Source: Streptomyces sp. F63 (GTDB lineage Bacteria > Actinomycetota > Actinomycetes > Streptomycetales > Streptomycetaceae). Taken from it: a stretch of DNA of 64,000 bases. The stretch is taken from positions 406,103 to 470,102 of the forward strand of contig NZ_JAGPXX010000002.1 in the NCBI RefSeq assembly GCF_018070345.1, read 5' to 3'. The position numbers and the translations under genes are program-made. Below, one piece after another: positions 17,489-26,135 of the stretch (positions are counted from its first letter, which is position 1; each line of letters starts with the position of its first letter). The notes beneath the pieces are model-generated. The model did not search any database. It was not told the origin of the DNA and was given only the letters and a program-made list of their open reading frames with translations.

Positions 17489-18046
17489 TTACCGGGCCTC
17501 CCACTCCGCACGGCTCAGCTCGTACCGGACCTCGCCGTGCTCGGCGCCCTCGATGTACTCCGGCCACTCCTCGTGGAACGTGCGGACGTACACGAGCCCG
17601 GCCTTCTCCATCACCCGCCGCGAGCCCCGGTTGACGGCCATGGTCTCCGCGAAGAGCCGCTCGACGCCGAGCTCGGTGAACGCCGCGCGGACCAGGGCGC
17701 GGGCGCCCTCGGTGGCATAGCCGCGCCCCCAGGCGTCCTGGCGCAGCCGGTAGCCGAGCTCGCACTCGCGCCCGTCGCCGTCCACGGGCCGCAGCTCGAA
17801 CCAGCCCACGAACCGCCGCCCGGCGGCCTTCTCCTCGGCGGCCCAGTACCCGAGACGGCCGCCGTGCTCGGCGTCGAGGCGCAGCATGCGCGGCAGCGTC
17901 TCCTTGCGGATGACGTGACGGGGCGTCGGGATGCCACCGGTGAGGAAGCGCATGACGCCGGGATCGGCGTCGAGAGCGACGAGATGCTCCTCGTCACCCT
18001 CGGTGAACCGCCGCAGAACAAGCCGCTCGGTCTCCAGAAACACCAT
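17489..18046 (-). CDS. GNAT acetyltransferase (RimJ/RimL-like, Acetyltransf_3)
   Basis: A 185-residue enzyme beginning LETERLVLRRFTEGD, the classic N-terminus of this group, with ELGYRLRQDAWGRGYATEGARALVRAAF carrying the acetyl-CoA pyrophosphate-binding loop, then LFAETMAVNRGSRRVMEKAGL. Family members acetylate ribosomal proteins, small amines or antibiotics; the substrate cannot be inferred. It is convergent with the sigma operon. Confidence 0.92.
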   Translation of the reverse strand: MVFLETERLVLRRFTEGDEEHLVALDADPGVMRFLTGGIPTPRHVIRKETLPRMLRLDAEHGGRLGYWAAEEKAAGRRFVGWFELRPVDGDGRECELGYRLRQDAWGRGYATEGARALVRAAFTELGVERLFAETMAVNRGSRRVMEKAGLVYVRTFHEEWPEYIEGAEHGEVRYELSRAEWEAR

Positions 18047-18064
18047 GCGCCAGGTCCTACTTCC

Positions 18065-18739
18065 CTACTTCACGGACGCCGGGGGCTCGGACGGAATGAC
18101 GGGGTCGTTCTCGCAGTCGAGAGTGCGGGCCACCACCTGGGCGGAGTGCAGGAGGTGTTTCATCCGCGTGCGGGCGCCGGACTCACCGGTCAGGGTGTCG
18201 ACCATCTCTCCCATGATGGGAACGCCGTCTTTCTGCTCCGCCGGCGCACCAGGAATCTGACATCTGAAATAGACGTTGTAACTGGGCGGATTCCCGAGTG
18301 ACCACCGCCCGTAGACAAGCGCGACATCCGAATTCACGGGAACCTTGGCAAGCTTTCCGTCATCGTCAGATATATCCCCGAAGGAATGAACTGAGCGTGT
18401 ATATCTGATATCGAACGCCTCGCCTGGAGGTTTTCCCGCCACACTGGCTCCGCAGACGTGAGCGTCTGCGAACGAAAAATAGCCGTCGGTATCGTCCGGG
18501 TCCCAGGTTCGCAACTGTTTGTAGAACAGCGAGCGAACCGTATCGAGATCGTCAGTTCCCCCCAAATGCAGGTCCCCCTCCACACTGGCTTCCAGCCATG
18601 ACATGCCGGCATCGCCCAGAATCTTGCGACAGTGGGGACGTTCCCCGACTCCCTCGCCGTTCTCGTGGGACTCTCCCGCACCGCAAGAACTCAACACGAG
18701 CACAGCCATCAGCGACGACACAGCCACCGCCTTCCTCAT
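18065..18739 (-). CDS. Small lipoprotein, last gene of the WXG cassette
   Basis: A 224-residue lipoprotein of unknown family. The ATG at 18739 overlaps the TGA of the gene upstream (TGATG) with GGAG before it; a GTG 9 bp upstream is possible. The signal ends in the lipobox LSSC, so the mature protein is membrane-anchored outside. The body has paired Cys residues and motifs such as LRTWDPDDTDGYFSFADAHVCGAS and VYGRWSLGNPPSYNVYFRCQIPG. Base composition is visibly less GC-rich than its neighbours, suggesting later acquisition. Position after a WXG-type secreted protein fits an accessory or immunity-like partner, but this is inference. Confidence 0.72.
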   Translation of the reverse strand: MRKAVAVSSLMAVLVLSSCGAGESHENGEGVGERPHCRKILGDAGMSWLEASVEGDLHLGGTDDLDTVRSLFYKQLRTWDPDDTDGYFSFADAHVCGASVAGKPPGEAFDIRYTRSVHSFGDISDDDGKLAKVPVNSDVALVYGRWSLGNPPSYNVYFRCQIPGAPAEQKDGVPIMGEMVDTLTGESGARTRMKHLLHSAQVVARTLDCENDPVIPSEPPASVK

Positions 18740-21021
18740 CAGCTCCACCCTCGCGCATCATCGGTATCGGAAAATCGAACACCGTTGTTGTAGCTTGTCT
18801 CAGCAGCCCTGGTGAATTTCTCCACCTCATGGACATCCATTCCGCGCGCTTCCGCGTAATTCAACAAGGGCACCATCATATTTTTGCGACCCTCTGCTTG
18901 AGCACGCTGAATTCCTTCGACCGCCTGGGCGTCGTTGCTGTACGCGCGCTCGTCCAGCCAGTCAATGGTCTCCGTGGCGAACCGGGTGTCGGCAGCGCTT
19001 TGGGTCGTGTCGAAAGCCAAGGGGACGGCCACCATGGCGACGGCCCCTACGGGTGGGGCGACGAGTGCCGCGCCGACGCCGACCGTGGTGGCGACCGCCG
19101 TCGAGACACCAAACTTGCGCCACTCCGCCTGCTTCTCCAGGGCCTTGTTCTTGGCGGCTTCGTCGTCAGCGAACTCCTTGCCGATGGCTTCGGAACGGGC
19201 CGCGTCCAACAGACCGTGCATCTTGGCGCTGTGCAGGCCGGCACTTTCCGCATTCTCTTGATCGGCGCCTTGAGCGGCCATGGCACTGGAGCCGTATACC
19301 TGCTGTGCCGTGGAGAGGGTGTCGTAGGAGTCCTTGTCCGAGGCCAGCGCCCGCAGGAAGCCGGCGCTCGTCTTCTCACCGAAGTCCCGGAGGTGGTTCT
19401 TCTCCAGCCCGTACCGCTCGTTCCTGCCGTTGAGTTCCCCGCTGTCTCCATAATTGTCCATTGAGTAGTTCAGGCTGTCGATGTGGCCGCTCGCCATCCG
19501 CGTGAGGCTCTCCCGCACGCCGGGCTGAGCATCGACCGCCTCCGGCCCCTTGTAGTGGTGCACCACCCGCTCCATCAGCGCCGTCCGCGCATCACGGGCC
19601 TCGATGTCCGCCTCCGTCTTCAGTGGCGGAACAGCCGGGTCCCGGTCGTCGTACGGGTGACCGAGGGTCGCGGACTCCAGGGCGCGCCCGAGGGTCTCGT
19701 ATCCGGCCGGCTCGCCGTCGTCGTTCACCGGCCATTCCCGGGCACCCTCGCCTCCCCCGACGAGATACTCCCAGTTGCCGAGGCGGTCAGGGCTTTTCTC
19801 TCCCGATCCCCCACCCGTGGTTTCCCCGAAAAACTCCAGAGACGCCTGCGGGTTGTGGCCGAGGGATTCCAGAAATCCGGCGACGGGGTCGACAGCGGGG
19901 TTCTTGTCGTCCGGCGGGTAGCTCAGTTGCGTCATGCGCCCCGCGCTGTCCCAGAGCGACTCCGGCTTCAGGAAGTGGCCACGCTCGAACTCCAGCAAGG
20001 TCTTGCCGTAGTCATCCAGAAATCCGGAGTCGAACTTCCCCTTGGCCATCAAGCTGCTCATCACCTGGAAGCCGTAGGGAGCGCTCACGACACCGGGATA
20101 ACCGAACGGCTTCTCCCCGGCGGCGATGATGCCGCTCTTCCAGTCCTGCACGGCCCGGCTGTCGCCGTGGGAAGCGGTCGCCAGGGTGAGGCTCAGGTTG
20201 TCCTGCACCCGGGCGAGGAGCTCCGCCCGTTCCCCGGTGGGAGTGCGCGGAGGGCCGGCGAGGTCGCGCCAGAACTGGAGGGTGCCCTCGGGGCCCAGCT
20301 TGGTGACGAAGCGTTCGGCGAAGGCCGGGTTGTCACGCTGCCGCGCTGCGGTCTCGTTGAAGAACTTCAGCTCGTCGAGGGTCATCCCGTCGCGCTTCGC
20401 GGCGAGTTTCAAGAGCGTGTCGGCGTCCGCCCTGCCCTGGCTGCGTTCGGCGTCGTCCAGGCCCTTGTAGCCGCTCTCGTCGAAGTCGTAGGCGCTCGAC
20501 GCGTGCCGCCGGAGGGCCCGCGCGGCGATCCGGTCGACCTCCTTCGCCGCGGTCATGATCCGCCGGATCTCCGCGGCCGCGCTCCGGAGTTCCCCCTCGG
20601 TCGGTGGCTCCGCCTTCGCCTTGCCGGGTGACTGGTGCGGGATGGTCGGGACCGGAAGGGCGCGGCCCTTGCCGTCGATGTAGATGTCCTGCTTGCCCCA
20701 CCGTGCGATGGCCTCCGCCATGTCGGCCTTGTGCCGCTTCAGCTCCGTATGCGCGTCCCGCAGGATCCGCTGCACGCTGCGCGCCTCGGTGAGGATGTCG
20801 TCGAACTGCCGCGCCGTCACCGCGACGAACTTCCTGGTGACCGTGGCGTTGTCGCCCTTCCAGTCCGCCGACTCGGCCTTGCGCTTCAGGTCGGCGGCGC
20901 TGATCCCGCCGTCTCCGCCTCCGGCCAGCTTCTCCAGCTTGCCGACCATCACCTTCCACTCCGAGGCCGCCGTGCCGAGTGTGCCCAGATGCAGGTCGCT
21001 GAGCTGCTGGGGGGTCATCAT
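18739..21021 (-). CDS. Large WXG-type protein (DUF6571-like) of a type VII-associated cassette
   Basis: A 760-residue protein. The N-terminal about 110 residues are helical with the motif W54-K-G56 (SADWKGDNATVTRKFV), the hairpin signature of WXG100-like type VII substrates. A helical middle follows (DRIAARALRRHASSAY and onward), with many aromatic, charged segments to about residue 620. Near residues 655-690 there is a hydrophobic stretch (TTVGVGAALVAPPVGAVAMVAVPLAF) that could insert in a membrane. There is no Sec signal. The length and layout resemble the actinobacterial DUF6571 proteins. No nuclease or deaminase motif is evident at the C-terminus. It sits 12 bp after a small helical gene and overlaps the lipoprotein gene by one base. 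Confidence 0.72.
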   Translation of the reverse strand: MMTPQQLSDLHLGTLGTAASEWKVMVGKLEKLAGGGDGGISAADLKRKAESADWKGDNATVTRKFVAVTARQFDDILTEARSVQRILRDAHTELKRHKADMAEAIARWGKQDIYIDGKGRALPVPTIPHQSPGKAKAEPPTEGELRSAAAEIRRIMTAAKEVDRIAARALRRHASSAYDFDESGYKGLDDAERSQGRADADTLLKLAAKRDGMTLDELKFFNETAARQRDNPAFAERFVTKLGPEGTLQFWRDLAGPPRTPTGERAELLARVQDNLSLTLATASHGDSRAVQDWKSGIIAAGEKPFGYPGVVSAPYGFQVMSSLMAKGKFDSGFLDDYGKTLLEFERGHFLKPESLWDSAGRMTQLSYPPDDKNPAVDPVAGFLESLGHNPQASLEFFGETTGGGSGEKSPDRLGNWEYLVGGGEGAREWPVNDDGEPAGYETLGRALESATLGHPYDDRDPAVPPLKTEADIEARDARTALMERVVHHYKGPEAVDAQPGVRESLTRMASGHIDSLNYSMDNYGDSGELNGRNERYGLEKNHLRDFGEKTSAGFLRALASDKDSYDTLSTAQQVYGSSAMAAQGADQENAESAGLHSAKMHGLLDAARSEAIGKEFADDEAAKNKALEKQAEWRKFGVSTAVATTVGVGAALVAPPVGAVAMVAVPLAFDTTQSAADTRFATETIDWLDERAYSNDAQAVEGIQRAQAEGRKNMMVPLLNYAEARGMDVHEVEKFTRAAETSYNNGVRFSDTDDARGWS

Positions 21022-21033
21022 GCGTCGGGCGCC

Positions 21034-21483
21034 CTACTTGATGTAGTCGTAGATGCGGGACACGGTCATCTTCCGGCCGTCGGCGTTCCGCATGTCCGTG
21101 GCGATCTTCTTTTCGTCCTCGGCGTGGACGCCGCGCGAGTAGTCGAGGTGGTTGGAGATGTGCGCGCACGCCTCCTTGAGCGTGGTCAGCTTGGTGTTCC
21201 AGGCGTCGTGCTCCTCCAGGAGGGCCGACCCCAGGTCCAGGTCGTCGCCGATGAGTTCGATGGCCGCGTCGTAGGTGGCGGGGCGCGCGTAGTCGCCGTC
21301 GGTCGACAGCCGCTGGCGCAGATCACGCGCCATGTCACCGAGCTTCCCCAGCTCGTCGCTGCGGACGACGAGATCCGACGACCCACCGCCGCCGCCCGCG
21401 GGCGGCGCGTTGTTCACGCGCACGCCCACCCCGTCTCCGCCGGCGGCCTCTGTCTTGAGCCGCTCCCACTCTTCCCAGGTCAT
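21034..21483 (-). CDS. Small helical partner protein at the head of the WXG cassette
   Basis: A 149-residue soluble protein. A Gly-rich linker (about residues 22-36) is followed by a predicted helical region (LVVRSDELGKLGDMARDLRQRL, then LGSALLEEHDAWNTKLTTLKEACAHISNHL). The size and helix pattern resemble ESX partner proteins, although the strict WXG is replaced by a W-N-T. It is first in a three-gene unit with the 760-residue protein and the lipoprotein. It is probably a secretion partner or chaperone; this rests on context. Confidence 0.65.
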   Translation of the reverse strand: MTWEEWERLKTEAAGGDGVGVRVNNAPPAGGGGGSSDLVVRSDELGKLGDMARDLRQRLSTDGDYARPATYDAAIELIGDDLDLGSALLEEHDAWNTKLTTLKEACAHISNHLDYSRGVHAEDEKKIATDMRNADGRKMTVSRIYDYIK

Positions 21484-21621
21484 CGCTCTCCCCGTATCGG
21501 CCCGTGGTCGTCACTACAAGACCGTTCGCACACACGGTACTTGTGGTGCGACTGTCGGCCATGACGGCGCTCACCGGAACGGCGGGCGAGTCGCCGTCCC
21601 CCGGACGCCGCTGCCGTCGGC

Positions 21622-22419
21622 TCAGCTCCCCGGGCGCCGGGGTCCGCCCTTGCCGGCCGCCGCCGAGGGCGCCGCCGTGCCGCCGCCCCTGAGCAGCCAG
21701 GCGCGTTCGGCGGCCGACCACGTGGTCGTCGTGACGAGATACAGCCCGGCGGCCAGGGGCACCACGGCCGCCGTGATCAGCGTGCCGAAGGAGAGCAGCG
21801 GCAGCACCTTCGCCACCCCGGCCATAGCGGGGAGGCCGGGCATCCCGGCCCCGGCTCCGGCCTCCGCCGCGGCCGCGTCCGGCGCGCCCGCCGCCATGGC
21901 ACGGCGGGCACGGAGGTACGTCCAGGTGGCCACGGCCGCGATCAGCGCGAAGAGGACGGCGTAGACGAGGCCCTGCGCGCCGAACGGTCCGCCGTCGCGG
22001 AGGGCGTCGGCCCAGTGGCCGCCGAGGGGGGCGGCGAACAGCCGGGCATCCAGCAGCTCGTTGGCCCGCCCGCCAACCTCGGAGGCGGAGAAGAGCCGGT
22101 ACATCACGAAGAAGACCGGGGCCTGAACGAGCATCGGCAGACACCCGGCCAGCGGCGAGGAGCCCTCGCGGGCGTAGAGCTCGGCCGTCGCGCGCCGCAG
22201 CCGCTCGGGGTCGCGCCGGTGCTTCCGGTGCAGTTCGGCGACGCGCGGCGCCAGCCGGGCCCGTGCCTTCTCACCACGGACGGCGGAGCGGGTCAGGGGG
22301 TGCAGGGCGAGGCGCACGCCCAGGGTGAAAAGGACGATCGCGACGGCGGTGGCCGATGCCGCGAAGAGGGGTTCGAGGGAGCTCGCGAGCAGCGAGACGA
22401 GGTGCGCGAATACGGACAT
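21622..22419 (-). CDS. YidC/Oxa1-family membrane protein insertase (short form)
   Basis: A 265-residue insertase. The start is the ATG at 22419 behind GGGAGGG. Five hydrophobic segments can be read, beginning VAIVLFTLGVRLALHPL, with the conserved polar loop EKARARLAPRVAELHRKHRRDPERLRRATAELY and the SPLAGCLPMLVQAPVFFVMYRLF segment typical of YidC. It lacks the large periplasmic domain, as Gram-positive forms do. It is probably a second YidC copy, because the housekeeping gene normally lies at oriC with rpmH and rnpA, which are absent here. It pairs with the DUF6412 gene. Confidence 0.93.
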   Translation of the reverse strand: MSVFAHLVSLLASSLEPLFAASATAVAIVLFTLGVRLALHPLTRSAVRGEKARARLAPRVAELHRKHRRDPERLRRATAELYAREGSSPLAGCLPMLVQAPVFFVMYRLFSASEVGGRANELLDARLFAAPLGGHWADALRDGGPFGAQGLVYAVLFALIAAVATWTYLRARRAMAAGAPDAAAAEAGAGAGMPGLPAMAGVAKVLPLLSFGTLITAAVVPLAAGLYLVTTTTWSAAERAWLLRGGGTAAPSAAAGKGGPRRPGS

Positions 22420-22543
22420 GGATGAGCCCTCCCGGGTCTCGTCGTGCCGAGGAAAGGGGGTGTCGGCGTGACGAGCCGTGCAGGCGTGCCCCCCCGCGCA
22501 CGCACCGCCCTGTGGAGGGGGGCGTGGCGGCAGTTGGGGGCGC

Positions 22544-22870
22544 CTAGCCGGCCGTCGGGAGGAGACGGCCGGGCGCCCGGGGCCGCGGACGGCCGGAGGC
22601 GTCGGGATCGCGCTGCGGGAGGAAGGCCGTACGGCGTTCGCGGTCGCGGAGCGCGGTCCGTACCCGGGTGGGCGGTACGGGACGGGCGCAGCGGGCGGCG
22701 AGGACGGCACAGACGAGCAGGGCCGCCCCGGCCGCGGCGGTCGCCCCGGCGGCGAAGGTGACGGCGCCGGCGAGGGCACCCTCGGCGAGGCCGCCCTGAG
22801 CGAGCAGCAGCCCGGAGAGGAGGACGAGCAGCAGGCTGAGGTGCGTCCGCGTCACGCCCCTGAGGCCCAT
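22544..22870 (-). CDS. DUF6412 two-helix membrane protein
   Basis: A 108-residue protein with two hydrophobic helices (SLLLVLLSGLLLAQGG, and about 20 residues from AGAVTFAAGATAAAG). The C-terminus ends with the recognisable RRTAFLPQRDPDASGRPRPRAPG segment of DUF6412. The ATG at 22870 follows GGGGGAG. In actinobacteria this family sits next to short YidC paralogues, as here (125 bp apart, same strand), so it is probably a partner or client of that insertase. Confidence 0.85.
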   Translation of the reverse strand: MGLRGVTRTHLSLLLVLLSGLLLAQGGLAEGALAGAVTFAAGATAAAGAALLVCAVLAARCARPVPPTRVRTALRDRERRTAFLPQRDPDASGRPRPRAPGRLLPTAG

Positions 22871-23187
22871 ACCGCCGCTCCCCCCTTTCACTGCCCGGCA
22901 CCACCGGGGCAACCGCCCCGGCGTTCCGATGCTAACCCGGCGGCGGCACCGCCAGCGTCCGCCGTGGGGCGCCGGTTGCCCAACGGCGGGGCGGAGGGCG
23001 GCACTTGTCGCGACGGCAGGCCGGGAGGCGGGGACGGACACCGGCACGGCACCGGCGTCGGCGTCGGCACCGGCGTCGGCGTCGGACGCACAGCCCCGGT
23101 CCGTTACGGCCTCACAGCCCGGCCCGGACCGCACAGCACCACCCGCAGCCACCGCCACATGCCCACGATCACAGCCCCACCCTGGCT

Positions 23188-23203
23188 TGTGACGCAGGTC
23201 ACA
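23188..23203. promoter_or_regulatory. CRP-type palindrome upstream of the small secreted protein
   Basis: TGTGACGCAGGTCACA is an exact TGTGA-N6-TCACA palindrome, the CRP/FNR-family consensus also bound by Streptomyces Crp. It lies about 90 bp before the ATG at 23294, in a 423-bp divergent region (22871-23293) that also holds the DUF6412 promoter. Placement close to the expected promoter fits regulation of the secreted peptide. Confidence 0.75.
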
Positions 23204-23293
23204 CAACAGCGGGTCATATGGACCGCCCCGCTCCCCCGTATCCCCAACGCAAGACCAAACAGCACAACACTGACGAACAGTAGGAGTCGTGAC

Positions 23294-23587
23294 ATGAACC
23301 CCACCAGCACACGATCCGCCCTGGCCGGCATCGTCGCCACCACGACCGCCGTCGCCGCCCTGACCCTCGGCGCCGTCCAGGCCACGGCGGCCCCGGCGTC
23401 GGAGTCCCGGGTCAGCGCCTCCCAGGAGGCGGGAACGGCCCAGGTCCCCGGCTGGGTCCTGCGCGGCAAGTACTGGCAGTACGGCAACTGCGTCCTCGCG
23501 GGCAGGGAGGGCGTCCAGCGGCGCCACTGGGACCGGTTCCAGTGCGCCAACGGCACCCTCCAGTGGGTCCTCTGGACCAACCGCTGA
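23294..23587 (+). CDS. Small secreted Cys/Trp-rich protein
   Basis: A 97-residue pre-protein. TAGGAG precedes the ATG. The signal peptide ends near residue 33 (ATAAPA), leaving about 64 residues with two Cys (YGNCVLAG and FQCANGT), likely one disulfide, and five Trp, with the pattern GKYWQYGNC then HWDRFQC then LQWVLW. No catalytic motif is visible. It could be a signalling peptide, inhibitor or antimicrobial; none of these is demonstrated. A perfect CRP-type site lies about 90 bp upstream. Confidence 0.75.
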   Translation: MNPTSTRSALAGIVATTTAVAALTLGAVQATAAPASESRVSASQEAGTAQVPGWVLRGKYWQYGNCVLAGREGVQRRHWDRFQCANGTLQWVLWTNR

Positions 23588-23982
23588 GCGCTGCGGCCGA
23601 CCGCCGCCGCAGCATCGTCCGGCTGATCGCTGCCCAGCACGCAGCGCGGGGGGCCGCGTGACGGAACCCGCGATCAGCCGGACAACTCCCCTCTCCCACG
23701 AAGACCGAGGACCCCGGGCCCGCGGGCGCGCCGAACGACACCGCCATGACGCACCGGAGGCACCGGAGGCACCAGACCCAACGGGCGGGCACCCGTCGCA
23801 CCCTTCACACCGGACGCCCTCCCGAGCCGGCCCGCAGCCGGGCGCCCACCGCCACCAGGGCCCCGGCCGCGGGCCTCGGCCTGTGGCCGGTGCAGCGCGG
23901 GGTGACGCGAGGCGACGCGAGGCCGGGCAGGGACGGGACGGGCCGTCAGGATCCGGACAGGCGATCGACCAGGCCCCGCACC
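23588..23982. other. Convergent intergenic region
   Basis: 395 bp between the secreted peptide gene and the 3' end of the cyclo-ligase gene. GCTGCGGCCGACCGCCGCCGC just after the peptide stop may fold but is not a clean hairpin. An open frame beginning at 23658 is Arg/Pro-rich, lacks a ribosome site and runs into the opposite gene, so it is not called. Confidence 0.45.
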
Positions 23983-24741
23983 TCACCCCCGGCCCGCTGA
24001 CCCGAGTCCCGTACCGTCCCGGACTGCCCGCCGCGCGGCCAGCGCCGGAATGGCCGCGATCTTCTCCGGCGGCAGCCGGTCCCAGAGCAGACCCGCGGGG
24101 CGATGCGGTGCGGAGCAGGCGATGACGTCATCGGGCGTCACGATGAGATCCACACCGGCGTCGTGGTCGCCAGCCGGGATCGGGCCGTCGACGACCTGGA
24201 GCGGATGCACGGTGGTCACGACGACCGTCTCCGCGGTGACGAGCCCGGCCTCGGCCAGCAGGGCGAACTCCAAGTCCGAATAGCCCGCCCCCTTCCCGAT
24301 CCGCACACCTTCCCGGTTCACCGCGACGCTGCCGAGAACCACGAGATCGATGGGCCGCATCTCGTCCACCTCCACGGTGGGCGCCACGGCCGCCGCCGTG
24401 CGACTGGCCGCCGCCTCGATCGGCGCGACGGCCAGCCGCGCCGGGTCGAGCAGATAGAAGGGCCGGGGCGTGGCCAGCTTCGGTACGGCCATGAAGACCG
24501 TCTTGCCGTCGGCGAGCGCCATGGCCCGCACCGCCAACTGGGCCTTGTCCGGCACGGCCTTCACCACGCGGGCGGCACGCCACTGCGGCAGCGAGGCCAG
24601 CCGGGCGGCGGCCTGCTCGGCCCCCTTGAAGTTCGGGATGCGGCCGTACACGGAGGTATCGTGCACGGCGTTCGCCTTGGTGAGGGCGTCCCACACCTGC
24701 CGCCGTATCCGCTGCTTCGCCTGATCTTGTTCACCGGGCAC
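23983..24741 (-). CDS. 5-formyltetrahydrofolate cyclo-ligase family protein
   Basis: A 252-residue enzyme family that converts 5-formyl-THF to 5,10-methenyl-THF with ATP. The GTG at 24741 follows GGAGTG; longer upstream reading is not favoured. Family marks are the N-terminal AKQRIRRQVWDAL, the phosphate-binding GKGAGYSDLEFALL (normally GKGGGYYDR) and the closing VDLIVTPDDVI. Two Gly/Tyr positions of the usual loop differ, and the protein is longer than the typical about 190 residues, so activity on folate is not certain. It lies 32 bp after a broken XRE-TPR regulator and may have been co-transcribed with it. Confidence 0.85.
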   Translation of the reverse strand: MPGEQDQAKQRIRRQVWDALTKANAVHDTSVYGRIPNFKGAEQAAARLASLPQWRAARVVKAVPDKAQLAVRAMALADGKTVFMAVPKLATPRPFYLLDPARLAVAPIEAAASRTAAAVAPTVEVDEMRPIDLVVLGSVAVNREGVRIGKGAGYSDLEFALLAEAGLVTAETVVVTTVHPLQVVDGPIPAGDHDAGVDLIVTPDDVIACSAPHRPAGLLWDRLPPEKIAAIPALAARRAVRDGTGLGSAGRG

Positions 24742-24773
24742 TTGATCACTCCACTCCAAGTCGCGTGCCTGCG

Positions 24774-25957
24774 TCAGCGCGACGTCATCAGGGCGAACAG
24801 TCGGTCCTGTACCTCCTGAACCTCTGGCTTCCGGTGCCACGGTCGCAGTTCGCGGACGGCTCCGAAAACGATGTTGAGCCCACCCCCGCCCCGGGTTCGT
24901 TCCAGTTCCTCGATCGCTGTGCCGAGCGTGGCGGTCGCCGCGCTGACCTCGCCTTGCCGGATGAGGGCGAGCGTAAGGTTTCCCAGCACGATCGAGCGCG
25001 ACTTTCTGCCATCCCGCAGAGCCTCAGCTGTCTCCGTGAGCTGCTGCTCCGCACGACGGTATTGGCCAAGAGATAGGTAGCAAGAGCCGGCGAGACGGCT
25101 GAATTGGGCGGCGGACACCAGCTCCGCGCACGGGTCACAGTCGTCCACCCGGCTCAGCTGGGCCTCGGTGAGAGCCAGCTCTCGTTGACACTGCGCAGCC
25201 TGCCCGAGCATGGCCAGTCCTTCCGCCGCGTGAAGCCGGGCCAGCCCGGTCAGGGCGTGGCTGACCCGCTCGGCTAACTCAGCGACGCGATGAGTCAGTT
25301 GAACTCCGATCTGCCCTCGCCAGAACCGTAGAGAGCAACGTGGGCAGTTCGGAGCAGGGCCAGACCTTCGAGAACGGGGTCTCGCAGCAAGCGAGCAACT
25401 GCCGCGCTCTGGCCGTAGAAGGACCTGGCCGTCTGGTGATCCCGCCGCTGAGAGGCGTCCCACACGAGCTGCCCCATAAGCGCGGCGAAATCAGCCTGGA
25501 GACTGCGTAGTTCGCGTCGGACTCTGCCACGCCGCGCTTCCTCGGCGAGAAGCGTCACGCGCCCGAGCTGCTGCCCGGCTTCCGCGATGAGTCCGGCCGA
25601 CGGAAACCGATCGTACCGATCAGCCAGGTCCTCGCAGTCCGCACGCAAGACAGCGCAGGTGCCGAGGTCCACGCGGTCGGGATGCCTCATGGCGTGCGCA
25701 CATCGCTCTGCGTCCTCGTCAACGGGACCGGCGGCGTCGAACGCGTTGGTCGGCGCCGTCAGAAGCCGCTGCAGTTCCATGGCCGTCAGACCGAGAGCGC
25801 GACCCAGCCGAGGCCTTATCCATGGTTGTGGATCACACTTCCCGCTTTCCCAGCGGAAGACGGTTGATCGATCCACTCGGAGCAGGTGGGCGAGAGCTTC
25901 CTGTGTCAGCCCACGAGTTTCGCGTCGCTCGGCGAGACGCCGCCTCTTGGCCGCCAT
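24774..25957 (-). pseudogene. XRE-TPR transcriptional regulator broken by a frameshift
   Basis: The N-terminal half reads 25957 to 25295: helix-turn-helix RRETRGLTQEALAHLLRVDRSTVFRWESG, then a TPR-like region ending ...LRTAHVALYGSGEGRSEFN and a stop. The sequence continues in another frame to 24774 (THRVAELAERVSHALTGLARLHAAEG ... EVQEVQDRLFALMTSR) with clear TPR helices. Restoring one base near 25295-25300 would give one protein of about 394 residues, the normal size for this family. Leu in RVAEL is encoded by TTA (25275-25277). It is either a recent pseudogene or an assembly error; programmed shifting is possible but no slippery run is seen. Confidence 0.82.
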
Positions 25958-26135
25958 GCCCGCTCACTCCCCCAACCGACTCTGCGCAACGGGCCTGTTC
26001 AGCCATGGGAATGCCACACCGATGCGTCACAGGCGCCCCAATCCTGCCCTGGTTCCGGCTGCTTTCAAGCGATCTTCTTGATGTCTCACCCCTTTTGCGG
26101 ACGAGCCCAGAACCGCTGCTGAAAGGAACTTCGCC

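Noticed and set aside
23658..24125. A plus-strand frame starting MTEPAISRTTPLSHE
   Set aside because: Pro/Arg/Gly-rich, no ribosome site, and its 3' part overlaps the cyclo-ligase gene in antisense.
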